NCBI RefSeq assembly: GCF_009754945.1
Contig: NZ_WPIN01000018.1
Coordinates: 1 to 64,000 of the forward strand
Length of the DNA: 64,000 bases
DNA from: Spirosoma arboris
Lineage (GTDB): Bacteria > Bacteroidota > Bacteroidia > Cytophagales > Spirosomataceae
Direction: 5' to 3'
Part shown: one piece after another, positions 63,543 to 64,000 of the stretch
Layout: every line of letters begins with the position of its first letter
How positions within the stretch are numbered: position 1 is the stretch's first letter
The notes under the pieces: generated by a model
Seen by the model: the letters and a program-made list of their open reading frames with translations, nothing else
The model's database searches: none
What the model was told of the DNA's origin: nothing
Translations under genes and position numbers: made by a program

Positions 63543-64000
63543 CTAATTAAAACTTTGGCGGAAATGCACAGGAGAGCAATTGGCTTTGCTTTTAAATAGC
63601 TTCGTGAACGACTGAGGATGCTCAAAGCCAAGCTCATAGGCAATTTCACTAACCGTTAAGCGAGTGGTTGTTAACTTGACCTTTGCCAGCTCGATCAGTT
63701 TATCCTGAATATGTTGTTGCGTGCTTTGACCGGTATGAAGCTTCAACACATCGCTTAAATAATTGGGGGAAACATGCAAAGCGTTTGCAATATACTGTAC
63801 GGTTGGTAGACCTAATTCTATTGATCTACCAACCGTAAAATAATCCGTTAGTACATCCTCAAGCTGATCAAGCAGATGGTGATTGGCCTTTCGACGGGTG
63901 ATAAACTGCCGGTGATAAAAACGATCGGCATACCGGAGCAATAGCTCGATCTGGGCGACCATAATCGGCTGGCTGAAATCATCAATTCGCTGAATTAATT
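63543..64000 (-). CDS. AraC-family transcriptional regulator, C-terminal part (runs off window)
   Basis: The minus-strand frame is open from the window edge to the TAG at 63543-63545. The first residues visible read LIQRIDDFSQPIMVAQIELLL, so the methionine at 63962 is internal and the true start lies beyond 64000. The C-terminal double helix-turn-helix is clear: VQYIANALHVSPNYLSDVLK and LTVSEIAYELGFEHPQSFTK, with LFKSKANCSPVHFRQ. The N-terminal sensing domain is mostly missing. Targets unknown. Confidence 0.88.
   Translation of the reverse strand, partial: LIQRIDDFSQPIMVAQIELLLRYADRFYHRQFITRRKANHHLLDQLEDVLTDYFTVGRSIELGLPTVQYIANALHVSPNYLSDVLKLHTGQSTQQHIQDKLIELAKVKLTTTRLTVSEIAYELGFEHPQSFTKLFKSKANCSPVHFRQSFN

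Noticed and set aside
1..64000. tRNA, rRNA, CRISPR array, transposase or integrase
   Set aside because: I looked for cloverleaf-type ends, spaced direct repeats and recombinase motifs and found none. A covariance-model or profile search would be the decisive test.

Overview
The window looks like a chromosomal segment of a Bacteroidota bacterium of the Cytophagales, most plausibly Spirosoma or a close relative. The reasons are type IX secretion C-terminal domains (a type B domain on the 31506-30499 protein and type A domains on two glycoside hydrolases), a Bacteroidota-type small ribosomal protein THX, promoter -7 boxes of the TAnnTTTG type, weak Shine-Dalgarno signals, and a moderate GC content. 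The genus is an inference. I saw no tRNA, rRNA, CRISPR array, transposase or integrase.

Layout. 1-5078: a type I restriction-modification unit (hsdS cut by the window edge, hsdM), divergent from a HipA-like kinase/DUF3037 pair, then a hypothetical gene split by an in-frame stop and a small hypothetical gene. 5363-32376: an exopolysaccharide-type locus built around a hybrid NRPS-PKS assembly line. It runs GT2 synthase, TolC-like outer-membrane protein, Wzz/Wzc-like protein, A-PCP-KS-AT-ACP-aminotransferase megasynthase, C-A-PCP-TE synthetase, methyltransferase, GT39-like membrane glycosyltransferase, a GT2 synthase fused to a GH26-like domain, Wzx-type flippase, secreted glycoside hydrolase, T9SS type B protein, and an Sfp-type phosphopantetheinyl transferase able to activate the megasynthases. 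32555-33153: a membrane protein/Xre regulator pair. 33326-39494: a periplasmic sugar-oxidation cluster (PQQ-type dehydrogenase with cytochrome c, sugar isomerase/epimerase, gluconate-2-dehydrogenase subunit 3-like protein, GMC oxidoreductase).

39601-46550 (minus strand): the rest of a Wzx/Wzy-type polysaccharide pathway. It holds an initiating sugar transferase fused to a receiver-like domain, a GT2, an O-antigen polymerase/ligase-like protein, two GT-B glycosyltransferases, and upstream a receiver protein with Glu at the phospho-acceptor position. 46969-50884: YfhO-type membrane protein, ribosomal protein THX (short, easily missed) and a GH43 enzyme. 51334-54498: a FIST sensor, hybrid histidine kinase and HPt phosphorelay set. 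54548-60333: a paralogue of the first GT2 synthase and a 1410-residue secreted hydrolase paralogous to the earlier one, with two copies of a two-module carbohydrate-binding unit. 60502-64000: Crp/Fnr regulator, VOC protein, TPR lipoprotein and a truncated AraC-type regulator.

How it may work together: the initiating transferase, glycosyltransferases, flippase, polymerase and Wzz-like protein are enough for a Wzx/Wzy-type surface polysaccharide. GT2 synthases placed next to related secreted hydrolases suggest synthase-type glycans that are trimmed outside the cell. The most unusual element is the NRPS-PKS line, predicted to make a small beta-amino-acid-containing product, inside this glycan locus and directly behind genes for envelope-spanning export proteins. 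No product structure can be read from the DNA with certainty.
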